Assembly (NCBI GenBank): GCA_003427395.1
Contig: BFEA01000113.1
Coordinates: 3,147,606-3,169,226 of the forward strand
DNA: 21,621 nucleotides
Origin: Chara braunii
Taxonomy: Eukaryota; Streptophyta; Charophyceae; Charales; Characeae
Direction: 5' to 3'
A model generated the notes under the pieces. That model ran no database searches, was not told where the DNA came from, and saw only the letters and a program-made list of their open reading frames with translations. How positions within the stretch are numbered: position 1 is the stretch's first letter; each line of letters starts with the position of its first letter. Positions 17,577 through 21,621 of the stretch are shown in pieces. Both the position numbers and the translations under genes were made by a program.

Positions 17577-17643
17577 TCGGCCACTCAGCAGAGCTTTGCG
17601 GTCCGGAATGCACTGGCCACAGTTCAAACCCCGACTGTGACTT
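17577..17643 (+). other. tRNA-like SINE head
   Basis: GGCCACTCAGCAGAGC (17580-17595) resembles an A-box/D-arm. AGTTCAAACCC (17621-17631) fits the B box and lies inside a perfect CACAGT/ACTGTG stem (17618-17639). The spacing is that of a tRNA. No poly(A) tail or target duplication is visible, so the extent of any SINE is undefined. Confidence 0.45.
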
Positions 17644-17732
17644 AAACAACACAGTCCTTGCTCACGCCGAGGTAAAATAGCAACACGGCTTATTTGGCCA
17701 TGCAATCAACAGTGTCGGGCAAAGTGCATGCA

Positions 17733-18142
17733 GATGGTGACCGTGTAGATCGCCGCCAGCATAGGTACGTATCCAATTTGCAGCCGGAATCACGCTACTT
17801 CATTAAGTGGGATGAGCAGCGCACAAGCGAGCAGGTAAGTTTGCAGTCCCACCTCCTGCTCTTCAGCCGGTAGGATGGACAATGCACCGACCAATACCTA
17901 AGTCTGCATCCTCACGGTTAGCCTCCTTGCGTGTGCAGGATGAAGGGATAACCGGCACCCCGGGCAACAGGTAGGTATGTTATCTTACAACTGGACTCAC
18001 GCAGCTTCACACGATAGGATGGGCAGCGTAGCAGTCAACAAGTAAGTCTTCAAACCAGCAACTTGTTCTCAATTACCCCGTGCAATAGGTTGAGCATCAT
18101 GTCGGTTAGTAGGCAAGAATACAACCCCGCAACTCCCCCCTT
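17733..18142 (+). repeat. Tandem repeat of about 71 bp, arranged as a 206-bp higher-order duplication, with splice-site-like boxes
   Basis: Five to six degenerate units. Each has a GATG-starting block of 24 or 32 nt, a donor-like step (CAGGTAAGT at 17832, CAGGTAGGT at 17968, CAAGTAAGT at 18039, ATAGGTACGT at 17761) and a 39-47 nt spacer usually ending TAG or CAG. Block lengths run 32, 24, 24, 32, 24, 24, which matches a duplication of three units, 17733-17938 and 17939-18142. The simplest reading is an old minisatellite; real splicing is doubtful because the spacers are shorter than normal plant introns. Confidence 0.6.
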
Positions 18143-18990
18143 TTTATCCTCGCCGTTTCACCCGAATACATTGTAATACTTCTTTGAGTGAACGCAACTT
18201 TGACATAAACAGCAACGGAAGCCCAGACTTAGCGGTAACAGTGCAACAACTATTCGAGGAAGACAACAACCGTCTATGCACAACGAGAGTATGGTGAAGA
18301 CACGACAATGGTCTTGCTCAACCAATATCAGCCACATACAACGAAGCCCAACAACACCTGCGAGCGGAGAAGCCCATCAAGGACTGCGCAAACCACTGCC
18401 ATGCACCAACAACCGGGATTTACATACGTGCCAGCTCCTCACACCGCTGCCAACGGTCAAGTACGTACTCCAGCTGCTTACTCAGAATAAGAACGGAGCC
18501 AAATTATGGAGCTCACACGACCTGCAGGTAAGCTCTCCGAATACCTCCAGCTATTCATCACCTTTTACTCTCCTTTCCCCACTTACTTCTTCCAAGCTTG
18601 TTCTCTTGGTTCAGCTTGCCCCGACAAGTAAATATGCTCTTGTCGCCTGCTCCTACCTCCCTCAGCGAAATGAGCGTGCCTGTCCATCAAAGCGGCTGGA
18701 TTCTTCAAACCGTGACTTTCTGGTACATAAAGACGTGACCGCCGGGAGCGCAGCGAGTAGCAGTGTCGGGAACGCGAAACGATGATCACGATCGGGTTGC
18801 ACCGATTCGTATGGATGACCCTGATGCCGAGAACACACTGGTCATGCCTCTGACGACGACCAGGAGGATGAGCTCAGCAGAATCGATGACACAATCACCT
18901 CGAAATCAAGTATAGGTAGGATCACGAACTCACCCCTTCGCTTACCAACTGTGAAGAGTGGAAACGAATCTTCCGTTAGAACATAGGAAA
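18143..18990. other. Unassigned sequence with unsupported reading frames
   Basis: A 169-codon plus-strand frame (18276-18785) is rich in Ser, Thr, Asn and Pro, has no domain, and overlaps another open frame (18308-18490). Near 18759-18910 two overlapping frames read acidic, gag-like text (DDPDAEN and DDDQEDELSRIDD) without a recognisable domain. They may be coding scraps of a retroelement. Confidence 0.35.
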
Positions 18991-18996
18991 ATACGT

Positions 18997-19033
18997 TGTC
19001 GACACGAATACCCTTACAAGGGTATTTGTGTAC
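18997..19033 (+). repeat. LTR-like 5' terminus with hairpin
   Basis: TGTCGACACGAATACCC followed by GGGTATTTGTGT forms a stem of about 13 bp with one G-T pair, in the same place and with similar sequence to the start of the long LTRs at 9980, 10437 and 20608. The sequence after it does not clearly match them, so this is either a diverged LTR or only a shared end. Confidence 0.4.
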
Positions 19034-20090
19034 ATTTTTGCATATGGCAGAAGATGCATTTTTGATGATATTCGAGAGAGTGTCCCACTTTGGCACGACC
19101 ACAACCAACTCTCAGAAGTTGGGAGTGGCACACGCGCATTTGATCGGATTAAAGAGTGCGCGGGGGTGTACTTTGAGGACAACGTATGAGGTTTAGGCAA
19201 ACGTCTGGTTATTAATTAAACTTTTCATGTGAGCGGCACCCGCGCTCAATAGCGTAGGCTAAATAAAAGTTTAAAGGCTTGGATAACAAGCACGCGCACG
19301 CCGAGTACGTGCGCGTAGACGAGTGGTGTTACGGTCAACGTCAAGGTTGATTATCAAAGACCGGTATCCAACGGGAGTTTCATTGGTTTACCAAGGGCGG
19401 CGTTTGAGCCTGAGTGGCATGGAGTACGTCGAATACCTAGTTTGACCATGTTTTGGTCCATAATAGAAGCCGCCAACGGTCGTTAGACAAAGCTGGTGCA
19501 AGCGGGTGTAGTGTAGGCAAAGGTTGGATTTTTCCCGATACCTAAGTACTAAAGGGATGGCATTTTCGAAGGGGTAGCAGGATAAGGCGAACGAGGTCCT
19601 TGGCGGCAATACGACCGGGTCAGTTGCGCGGCAGCAACATGACCTACCAACCCTCCAAACGGAAGTATGACGCCGTAGGTTCGACCGGTAGGAGGGTCGT
19701 AGTTCTAGCGCACCTTCGCAAGCCTTGGCGGGACGCAATTACTCTTCATATAAGTTTTGCGCCCACCAAGTCCACCCCTGGGACTAGCACTATAGGTTAC
19801 GACTTCTGACTTACAAGCCATAGGCCTGGGGATCAAGACTTGCCAACGGCGAGCGAGAGTTGGAGCAACTTTGGAGGAAAATCGAAGGGTTGAGGGTCTG
19901 GCAAGACCTTCCCCTTCAGTTTTGTTTACGATTTCGCCCCCAAGCCCGGTTGGCAGGACTAAGGGAATACTAGCGAGTTCCTCCTTTACCTCTTTCCCTC
20001 TCTCCTCCTTAAATTTTTGGTTTTCGACAATTCTTTTTAGTTTTCAAAAGTCTCACTTTTGTTTTTTTTTGGAACAGGGTCGTGTAAAAC
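19034..20090. other. Unassigned sequence downstream of the LTR-like terminus
   Basis: No gene recognised; the 116-codon minus frame at 19388-19738 has no domain. A GC-rich 9-bp perfect hairpin (ACGCGCACG/CGTGCGCGT) lies at 19292-19316. An isolated GGTTCGACC near 19679 resembles a B box but lacks an A box. Confidence 0.4.
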
Positions 20091-20093
20091 CGA

Positions 20094-20165
20094 CGGGCCT
20101 AGCTCAATGGTACACCCTTGAATTGTTAAAATATAGACTCAAGTTCGAATCCATATGATGTTACT
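20094..20165 (+). other. tRNA-derived SINE head
   Basis: CTAGCTCAATGG (20099-20110) is an excellent A box and AGTTCGAATCC (20142-20152) an excellent B box. Their 32-bp separation is that of an internal Pol III promoter. The anticodon arm is not paired, which argues for a SINE or tRNA pseudogene rather than a working tRNA. A reading frame (19871-20158) that ends across it is not supported as a gene. Confidence 0.65.
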
Positions 20166-20607
20166 GGGTGAATGAAACAAAAAAGTTTTGAGTGGCATGG
20201 GCCTGGCCGGGTTAGTGACGATGTTCTGGGACAAAGCTTATTGCTTTGGTACTTCGGGACATCCATCAAAATTGGAATGATGCAAGGAAGATAAGAGTGA
20301 TCTGTTCGCGGCTATAGAAGCCATTTTTTAGGCCTGCGTTCCACTTCCTTAGTGAATGTGACACCCAATCAGAGATAAATTCCATCATCTCACTAGTAGC
20401 CTGTGAAGGGCTCAGGGGAAAGTAGTAAGGGAGGTGGGCCAGTGGAAAGATAAAAGGGAGAGGGCACGGCCGGTCAGTCTGGCGGAGAAAGTCGAATTGC
20501 TGACAAACTGACCAGTGCCCCATATGATGTTTTGGGTAGCAAGGAAGGAAGAAGGGATAACGGAGGCAGGAAGTTGACGAAAGGAGATGGAATGAGCCTG
20601 AAAGTGG
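20166..20607. other. Unassigned sequence, possible SINE body
   Basis: No domain in the short minus-strand frames (20266-20523, 20412-20630). The first 100-200 bp could be the body of the SINE whose head lies just upstream, but no tail or target duplication was found. Confidence 0.35.
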
Positions 20608-20876
20608 TGTCGGGGCAGAAACCCTGACAAGGGTATCCGCCCAGTATTTTTAAACGTCGGATGATGTCCGACTTAGTAAAGGGTTATCCGGGCTTCATAA
20701 CTTGATGAGATGGGTTATCTTCCAAAAATTTATTCACACGCAACCTAATGACCGAGAGACTAAAACTTATTGAACCTAAGGTCTAATACCTGCGACACCT
20801 GGAAGTGGCGACAAGGGCGGGGAACGTGATCAGCCTGTCCTTATGTTCGGTGGGGCCGCACGGAAGTACGGTCGTG

Positions 20877-20878
<2 letters not shown>
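20608..20878 (+). repeat. Truncated long LTR (5' part)
   Basis: Starts TGTCGGGGCAGAAACCC and folds as GGGCAGAAACCC/GGGTATCCGCCC with two mispaired positions. It continues with AACGTCGGATGATGTCCGAC, AACTTGATGAGAT and CGAGAGACTAAAAC, matching positions 30-200 of the LTRs at 9980 (minus) and 10437 (plus), and GGGGCCGCACGGAAG resembles GGGCCGCAGAGG near 10671. It is broken off by the (TA)n tract. Confidence 0.65.
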
Positions 20879-20929
<51 letters not shown>

Positions 20930-20941
20930 TATATACGTGGA

Positions 20942-20968
<27 letters not shown>
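20879..20968. repeat. Duplicated (TA)n microsatellite
   Basis: Two long TA runs (20879-20935 with one G interruption, and 20942-20968), each preceded by CGTGGAA, indicate duplication of the whole CGTGGAA(TA)n step. Tyr-Ile repeat reading frames across it are artefacts. Confidence 0.95.
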
Positions 20969-20972
<4 letters not shown>

Positions 20973-21093
20973 GTTGCCAGGCCAAACGTACGGAGGCCCC
21001 TAAGCTGACCCCCAAACGTTCGGGCGTTCGGGTTCCCGTACGGGGCCCGAACTCGAAGGGGTTCGGACCCCGCAAAAAATATGTTTGGTACCT
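20969..21093. other. GC-rich spacer with short CGAAC/GTTCG steps
   Basis: Contains repeated GTTCGGG, CCCGAAC and CCCGTACGGG elements that can pair with one another. No gene seen. Confidence 0.4.
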
Positions 21094-21500
21094 AAAAATT
21101 ATTATTGTTTTCTAATTTTGTTTTTGTGAGCTCTCTGTTATGTAAACTACCCGTCTCTCAATTTTAAAGTCATTCTGTGGAGCCAAACAATAATGAAAAA
21201 TCGGCAAAGATGGTGGTGTCAAAACTTGCTTTCCCACTTACTAATTTGTTTTTTTTCTCTTTTCACTTTTTGTTTTCCCTTTATTTCGGGGCCTGAAAAA
21301 AATTATTATTTTTTCAAACTTTATCTGTAGGTTCTCTATTATATAAGATACATATGTATAAAATTTCATGGCATTTGACAAAGCCAAAAAAAAATGAAAA
21401 ATCGCCAAAGATGGCAGTGTCAAAAACTTGCTCGCCCATGCAATAATTTCATTCTCGTTTTATTTTCTCTTATTTTCATTAATATTATTTATTTTTTGTA
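21094..21500. repeat. Tandem duplication, about 201-204 bp
   Basis: Two diverged direct copies. AAAAATTATTATT begins at 21094 and about 21298. AATGAAAAATCG recurs at 21192 and 21393, followed both times by GCAAAGATGG or CCAAAGATGG and a GTGTCAAAA-type line. The last 120 bp of the window are T-rich and may start a third copy. Confidence 0.7.
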
Positions 21501-21621
21501 TTTGATTTTTATTTCAAATGTGGTAAGGAATTTGGATGTACTGTTGAGGCAAATGTTGTTTAGTTTATTCTTCTGCATGACATTTGTTTTTTTTTTAGAA
21601 TTTTTGGATTGTTTTTTTTTT

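Noticed and set aside
18276-18785. 169-codon open frame
   Set aside because: No domain, low-complexity Ser/Thr/Asn/Pro composition, a competing open frame on the same strand, and no upstream or downstream gene signals.
19676-19690. Isolated GGTTCGACC B-box-like sequence
   Set aside because: No A box at the proper distance and no T-arm stem.
20805-21115. Three frames rich in alternating Tyr and Ile
   Set aside because: They are translations of the (TA)n microsatellite.

Overview
The window looks like repeat-rich, gene-poor intergenic DNA from a plant nuclear genome, most likely a flowering plant. The evidence is an LTR retrotransposon with a tRNA-Asp primer site typical of plant Ty3/gypsy elements, tRNA-derived SINE-like pieces with Pol III A and B boxes, a U6 snRNA-derived segment closest to plant U6, and many poly(A/T) and (TA)n tracts. 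I find no intact protein-coding gene. Every long reading frame lacks recognisable domains except one broken gag with a zinc knuckle. Plant assignment is inference. All similarities were judged by eye, without alignment software or database searches.

Layout. 1-9980 is a mosaic of related LTR-element fragments with TGTCG...CGACA termini. There are short LTRs of about 205 bp at 608, 2466, 6874 (minus) and 8682 (plus), each joined to a related internal sequence; a tandem array with 150-bp LTRs (1776-2503); and a long LTR of about 609 bp (9372-9980, minus). The fragments at 2466-4110 and 7280-8883 face each other as a large inverted repeat around about 2.8 kb of unrelated sequence. At 9030-9367 (minus) lies a composite with a tRNA-like head, a U6-derived body, perfect hairpins and a T-rich end.

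10437-14599 is a structurally complete but decayed non-autonomous LTR retrotransposon: two LTRs, a tRNA-Asp-type primer site, a broken gag with a CCHC zinc knuckle, tRNA-Asp-like tandem copies, a 29-bp minisatellite, a polypurine tract and a near-perfect 5-bp target duplication. No pol is seen.

14600-18990 is non-coding and unusually structured. It holds several perfect hairpins, degenerate tandem repeats of about 125 bp (15573-15990), and nine hairpins (16242-16976) with a constant 19-nt loop and stems that differ between copies but stay complementary. Next come two tRNA-like segments and a tandem repeat (17733-18142) whose units look like tiny exons and introns. 18991-21621 holds another LTR-like terminus, a tRNA-like SINE head, a truncated long LTR, duplicated (TA)n tracts and a 201-bp tandem duplication.

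The best candidates for something undescribed are the nine-hairpin array, the tRNA/U6 composite, the tRNA-Asp-like copies inside an element primed by tRNA-Asp, and the micro-exon-like repeat.
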